Positions 46,483 through 58,452 of a stretch of 64,000 bases of DNA are shown here, piece after piece; position 1 is the first letter of the stretch; the number at the start of each line of letters is the position of its first letter. The notes beneath the pieces are model-generated. The model saw only the letters and a list, made by a program, of their open reading frames with translations, searched no databases and had not been told where the DNA came from. Origin of the DNA: Hawksworthiomyces lignivorus (taxonomy: Eukaryota; Ascomycota; Sordariomycetes; Ophiostomatales; Ophiostomataceae); NCBI GenBank assembly GCA_002917075.1, contig NTMA01000016.1, positions 310,001 through 374,000 of the forward strand, written 5' to 3'. Made by a program: the position numbers and the translations under genes.

Positions 46483-48703
46483 TTTCCGGGGCGGCAGAGG
46501 TGGTGAAATACGACAGGCGGATTAGCTGATCGGCAGCCGTCGGTATTATCGCAATCGGCTTAAGCAGAGTCGCAAAGCTGGGACGATCTTACAAGGAGGC
46601 GCGCTCCTCGGCTCTTTTTCTGGATGATGCCTTATTCTTTGCCTGTATAGATCAGATTGGCCTGCTTCTCACTGATATGAAAGTTACTCGGCTTTCTCGC
46701 CTATCATCTAGTTTGCGCAACCTTGCATGCGCTCTCTTCGTCTCTCCAAGTTTTACTTTCCGAATTGGCTCTTTTACTTGACGGCCATCTCTCGTTTATG
46801 TAAATACACAAATACGTAACTATATAAAAACATATAATCTGTTCTTGGAATGCTCTTTTTTCTTCAAGTATGTGGATTTCTCATCTCCGAGGAGAAGGAA
46901 CTCGTGTAGAACCGAATTTGCCTGACAAAGCACAGAGATGCATAGCAAACACCGTCACCAGGTTGCCGAGATCTTCTAGAATCTTATGGCTGACCTCAAG
47001 GGAGATGATCGAATCTCTAGTTTCTGTTTGGTGGCGCCAGCCACATGCACTTTCGTAACTATGCATCACACAGGGAGACAAGTAAAAATCCCATCTCTTC
47101 AGCACTCCCCCCCTGGATATAATAGATCGTCCCATGTTTCTGTTTAGTGAGCTTCCCCTCATTGCTATATGTGCAATACACCAGTACATAGCGCTAACAA
47201 GCTGGGCCGACTCTGCCGAGGATGCTATATTCCGTCTCTACTTGCGCAGCTTGGAGCAATACATAGTAGGAGTTAGTTGGAGGGTGGCATTTGTCATACT
47301 TTTGAGCACTTACTCGTCCACGCACACTCGAAAACCTATTCTCCCATTCTCACCACCGTTGTATCTCCGACTCATCCTACACGGCCAATGTGTCTCTTCT
47401 GAGCTCCTTTGATCCCCCTCTTGCCCCGAGAGCGGGAGAATCGCTTTCGCTGGTAAGTACTACACTGTAGCAGGGTTTCAAGCAGCAGCAGCAGCTCTGT
47501 AAAAAGCAGATCCCGGTGTTGTTTCGGACAGTTTGTGCGGTGCCACACATTATTAGCTTTGGCCTGGAATTGCTTGTTTCCGGGTGGTTTGCTACCGTTC
47601 CTTGTAACCGGGCTCGCCTTGGCTGCTATGACTGCTCTCCTCGTCCCCCCGCCGCCCGCACCATGTAGGTACGTCGTATGTAATTGTCATAGGCGAGGTA
47701 GGCTTGCAGGCACGTACTCCGTAGTCGTATGCTCAGAAGCTTCTGGCGAAGCACAGGCCCACACTAAGCTGCTCTGTATGTAGGTACGGAGTAATGCCCT
47801 CTTTGACTCCGGTCTGCGTACACTAACAGAAACGTATTCGTATGCGAGCCTCTCACACTCTCACCCTCTCTCCCTATGAAGCCCCGTGACAACGCTTGTT
47901 CTTGGCCCCACTTTTCACCCTTTTAGACAGCTGCTGTGCACCCAGTTCGAGCCAGTGCGCCCGCCTGCCAGTCGTGGCTTCCCCAGTTTTCCGCCGCAGA
48001 ACAATGAACAAACTGTCTGACCCAGGTCGCTCTTACTCACTCTAGCTCAACTGTAGACGTAGTCGTCCGTAGTTTCCCTTGTGTGTTCCACCACACCACC
48101 AGCCACTTCTTTCCTTCCCGTACCACGTTTCGAGCTTCATCACCTGCTAATAAAAAAAAATAGCAAAAAAAGGGCAAAAAAAGAAAGTCTAACTTCAACC
48201 TCTTCCCGTCTTCTTCTTCGATTCTCTTCCCGTCGCGGATCCCAATTCCTCCTCTTCCTCCTCTTCTTCCCACCCCCTTACCCCCCCTCCCCTGTCTCTC
48301 CGTGTCGCGGCTCGATCGATCATCAATTCTTGCGATTCTGGATTGAAGATCAATAAAAAAAAAAGAAGAGTGCACCTCCTTCGTCAGCTGCTGCCACTGC
48401 TTCCAAACATGTTTCGCCGTCTGGTTGCTGCGCTGCTTGCTCTGCTTTAGACTTCTTGGCTCATCCGCTCTTTTTCGCATATCTCTCTTTCCGGCTCACC
48501 TCCCTTCTCACCTGCGCTTCGATCAGCTGCCGACAATTGTCTCTCCTTGGCTTCGATCGATCTCTCTTGGCTGCACATTTAATTACTTCTTCATCGATAA
48601 TCCGTGCTTGGCCAATCATTAATTCCCCGCACGCCGTGACTGCTCGTGCTCCTGGTCGACCGTTGCGCCTCCTTGTCTCCTCCCGCCACCCTCTTCCGCC
48701 GTC
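46483..48703. other. Divergent intergenic region upstream of syp1
   Basis: 2.2 kb. Two TACGGAGTA motifs (47715 on minus, 47785 on plus), a CT-rich tract at about 48190-48310 and A-runs. Probably a long syp1 leader on the right. No gene seen. Confidence 0.55.
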
Positions 48704-51700
48704 ATGGACGACCTGTCGCGAGCCGAATATCCGGCCATTCTGGTGAGACAACTCCTCTACTCGAACGTCCCCTTACTTTTGTGTCGCTATGCGCGCGCTG
48801 ATGCCATCTTCACCGCTGCTCCTGCTATCCCGCGGCATCCGGCCAGCCCGGCATCGCTGCCGCTTTCTTCCAGTCGACCGCAATAACTAACATATTATTC
48901 CCTTTCTCTTGTAGGCCAGCCTCCAGCCGGGCCAGGCTGTTCACCTCCTGCAGGAGCGTGTGAAGAGGATAGCTAGAGTGAACCAAGAAATCGCCGAGTG
49001 GCTCCAGGTACGAGACAGCACATCCTCGACGAAGACTGCAACTGTTCGAAGGGAGTACTGAGACAGATACATTATGACTACAGGAGAGAAAAAAGGTCGA
49101 AGACCAATATGTTGCCGGCTTGAAGAAGCTTATGCTTTTCAAGGTCCCCAACCCGGGTTCAGAACTAGGGTATGTTATACCTCTCTTTCTCTTTCATATT
49201 CCGGCTCCGGCGCTATCCCCTCCCGACAGGGTCCCCTCTGCGTGCATATCTTCCGCTCACACGTCTTCGTCCATGACAGCGTTTTTCAACTCCCATGGGA
49301 TGCCATCCTCCGCTCCGTCGACACAATTGCCAGCTCCCACCAGCTCTTCTGCCAGAGAGTAGAGAAGGATGTCGAAGCTCCTTTGCGCGCCTTCCAGAAC
49401 AAGAGGGAAATGACCAACATGACCACCATTTCCGGTAACCTCCAGGCGATGGCCAAAGAGCTCGAAGAGGCACAGAGCCGGGCCGACAAGCTCAGCAGGA
49501 AGGGAGGCAAAGCCAATACGCAAAAAGTTGATATTGCCACATCGCAGCTCGAGAGCGCCACCCAGCAGTGGGAGTCGCAAGCGCCATTCATCTTCGAGAC
49601 CCTGCAGGCCTTGGACGAGCTGCGCGTCAACCACCTCCGCGACGTTTTGACCCAGCTCGAGACCCACGAAGTTGACCAGGCGACGCGCACCCAGTCCACC
49701 GCCGAGGCCATGCTGAACCTCATTCTCGAGATTAAGACGGAGGACGAAATCCAGAATTTCGCGCAAAAATCGACCGCCGGCCGTCCGAAGATCGAGCGCC
49801 GATCGAACACGCGGCAGTCTAGCATCGCGGGATCCACTAGCGGCGCGGCCGCCAGCGCGCCACCCGTATCATCGCAGCCGTCTAGCTTGCCAGTGCCCCC
49901 AGTGCCCCCATTACCACAGGCCCCGCCAGCGCCGGCGCACGAGGACACGATTTCCGAGCACTCTGGTGGCCGGAACGAAGCGCATACTGGTATGTAGCGG
50001 CATGAACGTGCATATCCTTCTATTCTTGGTGCTTGCTGATACTGAGCCCTTCCTACAGAATCCAAGCTGCGGAGCCGCATTGGAACCGTGTTTGGCCGCC
50101 GGAGACACAGCATGAGCCTTCAAGGCAGCTTTAGCCCCCTCTCGCCGTCGAAAGGCTCCGGCCCCTTTGGCCGTGCCAGCGGTAGTAGCCACGGCCGATC
50201 CATTTCGCCTCGCGCTTCGTCACAAAACCTACCCGAATCCAACAGGCTCTCCTCCCTCGCCGAAACTCCCGACTCCCCGCAGCCTCCAAGCACGGCCGAC
50301 ACGAGAGCGAAGGCATCACGGGATGGAACAACGAATGGCATTGGTGGCTCGGCAGCAGAAGGCTTAGGAGCTGGTGCAGCTGCCGCGGCGGGGGCGGCGG
50401 GCCTTGCTTCGCTGAATGGCTTAACAGCAGACGAAATCTTTGGCGTGGCTCCGCCACCCGGCCCACCACCGTCGCATCTGAAAGCTGCAGGAGAGGCGGC
50501 ATCGGAGCCTACCAAGGACGCAGAGGGCTTCACCGTACCGGCAGCTGCCAATGACCCCATCTCGCAGGCCCAGCGCGATGCTGCTGCTGCTGCCGCTGCC
50601 GAGGGAGGCGAGGATCCAGAACACGCCTTCAAGGTCAACATCCAAAACGAGCCCGTCGCCGAAGAAGACGCCGAAGCGAAGCAAGCCGCCCTTTCCATCG
50701 TGGCAAACACCCTGGCTTCGGCAATGCCGACCCGAAAATCCGGCACCGTCCGCGGCCGCAGAGACGTCCGGAACACCATCTACGTCCCCGCGCCTCCATT
50801 ACCAGAGAACTTGTCTGGCAGCAGTCCCGCCTTGCCCCGCAGCCCAACCTTTGGTTCCACGTCGTCCAAGCCCTCTGCTGTGGCCGCCCTGGCTTCCGAG
50901 GCCAGTCTGGCCGGCACATCGGATTCGCAGTCTGTCCGGTCAGCCACGTCGCTTGCTAGTCTTGCCCACTTGAAGCATGCCGATTCGACCAACCCAGGAC
51001 TGAACACATCCATTATCGAGACGGTTTCGGCTAGTTTTGAAGACGGAGAACTCAAGTCTGCCCGGATTGCCGGCGAGATTGCCTTCTCCTACAATGCCAC
51101 CGAAGATAGCACCCTCAAAGGTAGAATAGCTCTGTCTGCGGCTCGTTGTCTCTTCCCCGTTTGAAAAATATGACTGGCTAACTCTCTTAGAAACCGAAAC
51201 CATTCGCATCAACAACTATTCCCAGCTGGAAGTGATCGGCCCCAACCGCATCTTTGTTCAGAATACGCCTGCCGCCGACGAGTTTACCATTCACACCTCT
51301 CACCTGCATCCAAAACCTACAGTCGCTTTCAACTTCCGAGCATATTCCGAGGACGCGACGTCGCTGGCTGCCCATTGCCCAATCGTAATCAAGCCCGTCT
51401 GGAAGCCCACCGGCGACAAGCTGGGGCTCCTGCTGACGTACCGCCTCAACCCCGAGGCGCGCTTCGCCGGGCAGGCTGCTCACGAGCCGGTGACCCTGCG
51501 CAACGTTGTGTTTATCGCCACCTACGAGGGCGCCCGCGCCAGCGGCGCTCAGACCAAGCCGTCCGGCACCCACCTCAAGGACAAGCACCTGGTGTATTGG
51601 CGCATCGGCGAGGTGACCCTGACAGACACCTGGTCCAAGATCGTGTGCCGCATCGTCGGCGAGCAGGGCGCCGAGCCCCAGCCGGGCCACATCGACGCGC

Positions 51701-51930
51701 GCTGGGAGTACAGCGTCCCGGCGAGCGCGACGGGCGCGGGCATCGGCATCAGCATCAGCCAGCTGCAGTCCGACGGCAGCGGCAAGGGCAAGGACAAGGC
51801 CATAGAGGAAGAACAGGATCCATTTGCTGACGAGACCGTGCCGAGCCCGCTGCCCACAGCTGCAGCCGGCAACTGGACTGACGTCCCCCTGGTACGGCAG
51901 ATCGTGAGCGGCAAGTACGAGGCGAAGTAG
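48704..51930 (+). CDS. syp1: Endocytic F-BAR and mu-homology protein Syp1
   Basis: Early-arriving endocytic adaptor (FCHo family) that bends membrane and recruits cargo; in yeast it also tunes septins. Six exons: 48704-48742, 48915-49007, 49084-49169, 49280-49989, 50059-51120 and 51191-51930, 909 aa; phases agree at each junction. The N-terminal F-BAR half shows MDDLSRAEYPAIL, SLQPGQAVHLLQERVKRIAR and EDQYVAGLKKLMLFKVP, then coiled-coil helices with LEEAQSRADKLSRKGGK. The middle is a disordered Ser/Pro/Ala region (about residues 300-600). The C-terminal mu-homology domain begins near DGELKSARIAGEIAFSY and holds RINNYSQLEVIGPNRIFVQN, KPVWKPTGDKLGLLLTYRLN and the tail WTDVPLVRQIVSGKYEAK, the last block being highly typical of Syp1. 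Confidence 0.95.
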
Positions 51931-52577
51931 AGACAGGAGGCTGGGAAGCGATTCTTTATTGTTATTCGTTGATTTGGATATACCGCTGGGAAGTTGAGGA
52001 GAAACCCTATATTATATTTTGTGTGCTTGTTGTATTTGATATGGCGAGGAGCTCCTACAGTTACCCTTGTTTGTTTTTGCTGTCGCACCTCTTTTTGGAT
52101 TCCTTTTGTGTCTGTATTTTTTTTTCTCGTTTCCTTGCTGAGAGCCACATCCGCCGATAATGTTTCCTCTTTGTCTTCATCACCTACATTGAACCGCTGG
52201 AAATATATTTGGCATTTACATAGGCAACATTCTCTCGATTGCCCCTTTTGCTCTTCCTCGTTCGTGCCTTGCATAGATCCGCCGCGAGGCAGAATAGAGT
52301 GGGTGGCTTCATTATCTTATTCGACTTGTATATCTACGAATTCTGTGCAGAGAGAACATGGGTGGCGAGAGCCTCCATTTTTCACTAGACAATGAACATA
52401 GCAGAAATGGCAAACATGATTACACTAATTAAATTCTGGCTCTCTTGCATGCTGTGTCAACCATCACACAAGTGGCATACTAGCTCCTAGGATTCCTATT
52501 GCGTGTTCGTATTGTTGCTTTTACTTCCTACGTAATCCTGGAAAGATATATGCCTGTGTTCTCCTTCCAAAGTCCCC
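51931..52577. other. Spacer between convergent syp1 and the dehydratase gene
   Basis: AT-rich 3' flanks of both genes; nothing coding seen. Confidence 0.65.
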
Positions 52578-54643
52578 TCACGTCAATGCACTGGCCCCAT
52601 CAGCGATGAGGAAGTCAAAGTCCACGCCGTCCTGGGCCTGCGTGACGTGGCGCTCGTAGAGGCCGCGGTAGCCGCGAGTGGGCTCGCGGCGGCGGTCGGC
52701 GGGACCGCGGGCGGGCTGCTGGCCGGCGAGGCGGGCCTGGCGGTCGAGGATGCGCTGCTGGAGGACGGCGTCGGGGACGTCGAGGTGCAGGGAGCGGGCG
52801 TCGAGGTCGAGGGCGATGACGTCGCCGTCCTGGACGACGCCGAAGACGCTGCCGGGGAGGGCGGCCTCGGGGGAGATGTGCAGGACGATGCTGCCGCCGG
52901 CGGTGCCGGACATGCGGCCGTCGGAGAGGCGCAGCATGTCCTTGACGCCGGCGGCGGCGAGCTTGCGGGGGATGGGGATGACGCCGGCCTCGGGCATGCC
53001 GGGGGCGACGAAGCCGAGCGGGCCGATGCCCTGCAGGACGAGGACGCAGTCGGCGTCGACGTCGAGGGCCGGGTCGTCGACGCGGCGGGCCATGTCGTCG
53101 GGCCCCGCGAAGACGACGGCGCGGCCGCGGTGGCGCAGCAGGCGGCGGTCCTTGCTGGCGCTGGCCTTGATGACGGCGCCGTCGGGCGCCAGGTTGCCGC
53201 GCAGCACGGCCAGGCTGCTGGCCGGGTACAGGGGGTCGTCGAGCGGGCGCACGATGCGGGCGGACAGCGGGAACGGATTCTCGGGCGAGCCGCTGAAGCC
53301 CGGCGTGGCCGCGAGCGCCGCGTCCAGCGCCGCGCCCAGCGTCGCGCCCGTCACCGTCAGCGCGTCCAGGCGCAGCAGCGGCCGCAGGCGCGCCAGCAGC
53401 GCCACCATCCCGCCCGCGGCGTGCAGGTCCGTCATGTAATTGTCGCCGCTGGGCTTGAGGTCGACCAGCAGCGGCGTGCGGCGGCCCACGTCGTCGAGCG
53501 TCTGCAGCGTGATGGCGCCCCGCAGCGCCGGGTGGCGGTTGGCAATGGCCAGCAGGTGCACGATGCCGTTGGTCGAGCCGCCGATCGCCTGCAGCACCGT
53601 CAGCGCGTTGTGGAACGACGCCGCCGACAGCACCGCCTGCGGCGTCCGCCCCGCCCGCGCCGCCGCCACCGCGTTGGCCCCCGTCTCCTCCGCCACCCGC
53701 AGCCGCGCGCTCGACACCGCCGGCGCCGTCGCCCCGCCCCGCAGCGGAATCATCCCCAGCGCCGCCGTCAGGCACGCCATCGTGCTGGCAGTGCCCATGA
53801 CACCGCACGTGCCGCCCTGTGGAGGCCGTGTTAGCCAAAAAAAAAAAAAAAAAAAAAAAAAACATGGCAAAAATGAAAATGATTTTCTTCTCAAGCGTGT
53901 GACCATACAGTTGGTGCCAATTCTTCATTGAGACCGGCAATATCCTCAATGGCCAGCTCGCCGGCCCGGTACGCCGCCCAGTTATTACGGCAGTCGGTAC
54001 ATGCGCCGATGCGCTCTCCCTTGAAAGACCCTGGCATCATGGGGCCTGTAATCAGCGGCAAGACCGGCTTGTTCGCCGAGATACCACCCATCAGCTGTGC
54101 CGGAACAGTCTTGTCACAACCTAGTAAGATTGTCAGTGAATGTCCCCCGTTTAGTTTGTTTAAAAATTGCAAGGATGTTCCAAACTGCACACCTCCGATC
54201 ACAATGCAGGCGTCTACAGGCTGCGCCTTGATCATCTCCTCTGTGTCCATGCTCATCAGATTCCGCAAGAACATGCTCGTCGGCGACGAGAAGGACTCGT
54301 GAATGCTGATCGTCGGGAAGTCAATGGCCAGCCCGCCATTGAGCTGGATGCCCCGCTTGGCCGCCTCGATGAGCTGCGGCACGTTAGCATGGCACGGGTT
54401 GAAGCCGGAGTACGTGTTGATGATGCCAATAATGGGCCGGTTCAAGGCGTCTTCGCTATAGCCAAGGGCCTTGATGAAGGCCTTTCGCAGAAACAGTGTG
54501 AAATGAGGGTCGCCGTAGTTGGGCAGACTCTGTCGCATTCCCGTTACGGGCTGGATAGGCCGGTCGAGTCGATAATCAGCATACGGGTCTTCCTGGCCAT
54601 CTTGACCGTTCTGGCTGGTCCGGCTGGTCTGGGGGTCCGACAT
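52578..54643 (-). CDS. IlvD/Edd-family dehydratase, sugar-acid type
   Basis: Fe-S dehydratase removing water from a polyhydroxy acid. Exons 54643-54193, 54120-53909 and 53816-52578 give 633 aa. Three cysteines in the expected motifs, C84 (GFNPCHANV), C152 (GGCDKT) and C225 (GGTCGVMGTASTM), are spaced 68 and 73 residues apart; as I recall, this matches the cluster ligands of bacterial L-arabonate dehydratase. The active-site segment LSDGRMSGTAGGSIVLHISP is present. No mitochondrial presequence is seen, and the third-Cys motif GTASTM is of the sugar-acid subgroup, so branched-chain amino-acid synthesis is unlikely (inference). The first intron (72 nt) has no in-frame stop; the second contains a 26-T run on the sense strand. 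The LDH2-family gene lies upstream on the same strand. Confidence 0.88.
53837..53862. repeat. Poly-A tract (26 A; poly-T in the dehydratase intron)
   Basis: Lies inside intron 53908-53817, between donor and acceptor. It is the polypyrimidine part of that intron on the minus strand. Confidence 0.95.
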
Positions 54644-55228
54644 TGCTACGGTCCGCTAAAGCTCCGATTTAAAAAGACGAATCAATATTGAATGGAGGGA
54701 GTTTGTTGACGCAAACCTGCGCTCTTGGAGGTGACTTCACTAACACACGATGGCGCTATTGACGATCGGGATTATCAAATGCCAAACCGCTGGTTGGCTG
54801 CGACAGCGGAGCTTGCAACCCTCTTTGGTCTTCGGATGATGTCCGACAGACGCCTCAGGCGATCGATGATCACGTCAACTTGTACGGCTTTCCTCCGACA
54901 TCTCACATGGGCCATTTACTATTTCAAAGCCATCTCTGCTTCTTTCCTTTCACAGACAATATAGCTTGCGTATGAACGTAAAGTAAGAACATGTTTGTTG
55001 TCAGTGAATGACAAGGTCGCCCTCATCGACCTCGGCCAGATCTACCCCGATGCGCGATGTACCATGAAGCAGAAGATTGCCGTAGATAACAGGGTCACTT
55101 CATCAACTAGGTAAAAATGAAAAAAAAAAAAAAAAGTCCCCTGAGTGTAGTGTATGTTTAGGTATATCAGAGTCTAAAGTCGTGTCCAACTCGTTTCCCG
55201 CCATTCCTTGAAGCTTTTGCTATCTTTT
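54644..55228. other. Spacer between the tandem dehydrogenase and dehydratase genes
   Basis: 585 bp carrying the 3' end of the dehydrogenase gene and the dehydratase promoter, with a 16-A run at 55120-55135. No coding frame recognised. Confidence 0.65.
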
Positions 55229-56296
55229 CTATGCGATGGGTGCGACACCTACGGCCTCTGCTTCCTTGTTTAATGTTTCGATTTCTGCGGCCGCATAAGG
55301 GATCCCTGTCTTCATCCGCTCTTCTTCTCGCACGATCTCGATCTCGCCCGGGAAGTAGATGCGGTCGACGCCCTCCATCTTCTCGCTGCCGACGACGCGC
55401 TCATACAGGTACTTCATGCGCTCGCGGAACTCGTCGGCGCTCAGAAACAGGCCTGGCTTCAGGACGACGATAAAGTGACCCACGTCGCCCGGGCGCGACG
55501 GGTCGTAGGGCCCGGCCACGTGGCCGGCGAAGGCGGACCCGGTCAGGACGCCCGAGAAGACGTCCATCATGATGGCCAGCGCGGAGCCCTTGGGCCCGCC
55601 CATGGGCAGCATGACGCCACCGTCGAGGGCCTTGGCGGGGTCGTCGGTGCGGTGGCCCTGGGCGTCGAGGGCCCAGTCGTCGGGGATGCGCTCGCCGCGC
55701 CGCAGTGCCTTGTGGATCTTGCCGCGGGCGGCCACGGACGGCGCCATGTCCAGCAAGAAGGGGATGGGGTCGCCGGGCGCGCCGCAGGCGATGGGGCTGA
55801 CGCCCAGCAGCGGCGCGCGGCCGCCCCAGGCCGGCAGCGCGGGCGAGCTGTTGGTGAAGACGAGGCTGAGCAGGCCGGCGTCGACGGCCAGCCGCGCGAC
55901 CCAGGCGGCCATGCCAAAGTGGTTGCTGCGCGCGCAGGCGACCATGCCGATGCCGTACACGCGCGCCATGTCGACCGCCGCGGCTACGGCGCGCTTCGCT
56001 ACCACCGCGCCAAACGCGTTGCGCCCGTCTACGAGCGCCACCACCGGCGTCTTGGCCTCGACCGCCGGCTGCGCCGCCGGGTCCAGCACGCCCTGGCGCA
56101 CGCGCGCCACGTACGACGGCAGCCGGTTCAGGCCGTGCGACTCGACGCCGCGCAGGTCCGCCGATACCAGGTTGTCGGCGACGGTGGCGGCGTCCTCGGG
56201 GGACACCTTGTACGCCTCCAGCAGGCGGCTGGCAAAGGCGCGGGCCTGGTCGTGGGGCACGTAGACCAGATCCGACCGAGGCGGTTCTTGAGCCAT
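55229..56296 (-). CDS. Malate/L-lactate dehydrogenase family (LDH2/MDH2) oxidoreductase
   Basis: NAD(P)-dependent 2-hydroxyacid dehydrogenase or ketoimine reductase of the non-Rossmann LDH2 family (members use malate, ureidoglycolate, 2,3-diketogulonate or piperideine-2-carboxylate). 355 aa, one exon, starting at the ATG at 56296 (MAQEPPRSDL). Signature blocks in order: NLVSADLRGVESHGLNRLPS, GRNAFGAVVAKRAVAAAVDM, RSNHFGMAAWVARLAVDAGL with SLVFTNSSPALPAWGG, GVSPIACGAPGDPIPFLLDM, and GGPKGSALAIMMDVFSGVLT. Upstream and on the same strand as the IlvD-type dehydratase gene, suggesting joint use on a sugar acid. Intronless and very GC-rich; family members are common in bacteria, so transfer is possible but not shown. 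Confidence 0.93.
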   Translation of the reverse strand: MAQEPPRSDLVYVPHDQARAFASRLLEAYKVSPEDAATVADNLVSADLRGVESHGLNRLPSYVARVRQGVLDPAAQPAVEAKTPVVALVDGRNAFGAVVAKRAVAAAVDMARVYGIGMVACARSNHFGMAAWVARLAVDAGLLSLVFTNSSPALPAWGGRAPLLGVSPIACGAPGDPIPFLLDMAPSVAARGKIHKALRRGERIPDDWALDAQGHRTDDPAKALDGGVMLPMGGPKGSALAIMMDVFSGVLTGSAFAGHVAGPYDPSRPGDVGHFIVVLKPGLFLSADEFRERMKYLYERVVGSEKMEGVDRIYFPGEIEIVREEERMKTGIPYAAAEIETLNKEAEAVGVAPIA

Positions 56297-57069
56297 GGTG
56301 TGAGCAAAATTGACCGGTGCAAGCCAAGAGGCGTTCAAATTTTTAACTTGTGTAGAATTTCAATGGTGCCAGTCCCCTAGACGAGCTTGTTGAGGGCCTG
56401 TTAGCTTGTTGGGATTACTCGGCTGTAAGCGAAGCGATCGTCCAGATGAAATCGCAAGCGACCAGCTAATTTGATTCGGCCTTCTTTCGACACCCTTTCA
56501 ATTTCATTTTCACTTTCATTTATCCACATTTGCTATTCTCATGGGAGAAGATAGTGGTTCACCCTGAACGTGCAAAAGTCTTGGAAACAATTTTTTTTTC
56601 TCGTAGGCGGCATACGAAAATGTTATGTCTAGGCAAAGGTTGCGTTATGAGGATCATGAAGGTTCTGCTTCCCTTATTCTTTGCTTTCATTTTTTGAACT
56701 GTGAGACACAATAAATTCTCTCTGGGTATCTGATATTCGGTCACCTGCATCTTTCCGACTCGTCTGTTTCCACTACTCTGCTTGAACAGGGAGGTCTAGC
56801 ACCTCATAAGCATGCACCTGGAAGCACGCAACTATGGCATCATACCTCTTGCCCCCTTTATTACTAGTTTAAACCGCCATTCACTTTCCCCGTTTTCCAA
56901 GGCCCTCGTACTCGGCGGTGTATCGACGAGTACGGTACTATCTACGGCTGATCACATCGCAGAAGGATGCGGTACCTGGAGCAACTGAGCGGCGTCCTCT
57001 GTGGGGCGTGCTCAACGATAAGTGGCAGGCACTCAAAATTGAAGTTAATACTCCTAATGCTCAGCCATT
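56297..57069. other. Spacer between the LDH2 gene and the kinase gene
   Basis: About 770 bp, with the LDH2 promoter on the left and the kinase 3' end on the right. No gene seen. Confidence 0.6.
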
Positions 57070-58452
57070 CTATTCGGAAGACTTGGATTGTAAATCACGA
57101 ATCGTCGAAAGCGCCTGAACAGTTAGTTAACTTTGCATTTCCACAAAACACACACAGGGGTCAGCAGTCTCACCTCATCCGCTGTGGCTCGCGAGCTGTC
57201 GTATTTCACCAAACGGGCGACAAGCTTCCGAATACCTTCATCTACGTCAGGTAAGATGTCTTCCCAAGTCCGTGGTTCAAACAGGCGGTACATCTCAAAG
57301 GGAGGCGTCTTGAACGACGCGGCTTCTGGCCACGTCTCGAGCGTCGCGGTGCCAATCGTCTTGAAGATGCTGAGAATCAGGCCTAGCTGGCTGCCGTCTT
57401 CGTGCGCCGGCCGCGACTCGAACAGGGTTGCTGGTGGATTGCGTGCGCACTCGGCGAGCATGGCGCCTGCTCCCCACATGTCGACGGACGGGCCATACGA
57501 CTGGTTGCCAAAGAGGGCCTCTGGAGCGCGGTAGGGGCCCGTGCCGATGTCGAGCACCTTGCCGTCGGCCGGCTCGACTGGTGCAGAGAAGTCCGGATGC
57601 CAGGCTGTGCCGAAATCAGACAGGTACGCGGGGCCGTCGATCGATTCCAGCAGAATGGCAGACGGCTTGACGTCTCGATGGATGATGCCCTGGCTGTGAA
57701 TGTGCGCCAGAGCACTGAATATGTCTGCGAAATAGCTGAGCAGCCTCTTGCTCGGAATGGCTTGGCCTCGTCTCAGCACCACATCCAGGCTCAGCGGCAT
57801 GTACGGAAACACGAGCACAAATCGCTGCTCTTGGTCGCGAAATGTCTCGAGAAGCGGGATGCACGGTTTCGTGAGAAGCTTCAAGACTTTGGCCTCTCGC
57901 AAGTGGTCGTGCGGCTGCATGTCCTTCGTCTCGGTAATCACCTTGAGCGCCCGGTCGCCGCTCTGGTATACCTCGGCCGTGACGCCGCTAGCGATGTAGC
58001 GGCAATTTGTGTACGTGCCAATCTTGAGGTCGTGCTCCTCATCGTGGAAGAGCTGCGGCGCCTCCGGCTCTGGCTCCATGATGGCGCCATGTGCATTTTC
58101 GCCTGACGCACTGGCTGGCGGCTTCGACAGGAGAGCACAAGCTGCCTCGTAATCTTCCTGGAATTGCGAATAAGCACGGAAATTTACTTTGCATCGAAGT
58201 CTGAGGCTACAATTCTTACTTACTCTTGACGAGGATGAAAGATACGCTTCATTCTCCAGCGTTAAGGCACTCGCAGTCAAGGCCGTCTGCTGAGCTACTT
58301 CCTCGCTGCATTACGTGGAGATCAGCACAGTTTCAGACATTCTCCATACATGTAGCTGTTCTTTTAATTGATGAACATGCTCACATTTTCTGAACATTCT
58401 CATAACGTTCCATGGCTGTGAGCCGCGTCCTCCAGTCCTGTTGGGACGCCAT
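57070..58452 (-). CDS. CDK-activating-kinase-like protein kinase (Csk1/Cak1 type)
   Basis: Protein kinase of 392 aa. Exons 58452-58385, 58305-58224, 58157-57174 and 57114-57070, all phase-consistent. The first two exons give an N-terminal helical region (MASQQDWRTRLTAMERYENV). Kinase domain about residues 96-385: the glycine loop is poor (IASGVTAEVYQSG), Lys122 lies in RALKVI, Glu is in HLREAKVLKLL, the catalytic loop is HRDVKPSAILL (210-220), DFG is 231-233, and TGPYRAPEALFG follows. The HRDxKxxN asparagine position is Ala217. The insert PVEPADGKVLDIGTG and the weak glycine loop resemble fungal Csk1/Cak1 kinases, which phosphorylate CDKs. The last exon, after a TAACTAAC branch and TTCAG, supplies ALSTIRDLQSKSSE; without it the domain ends irregularly. 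Confidence 0.86.

Noticed and set aside
52647..53834. 395-codon plus-strand frame opposite the dehydratase
   Set aside because: Antisense shadow; the minus strand carries all dehydratase motifs.
57123..57173. Kinase C-terminus ending VRLLTPVCVLWKCKVN
   Set aside because: Reads into an intron with a GTGAGA donor and TAACTAAC branch; the spliced end is family-like.
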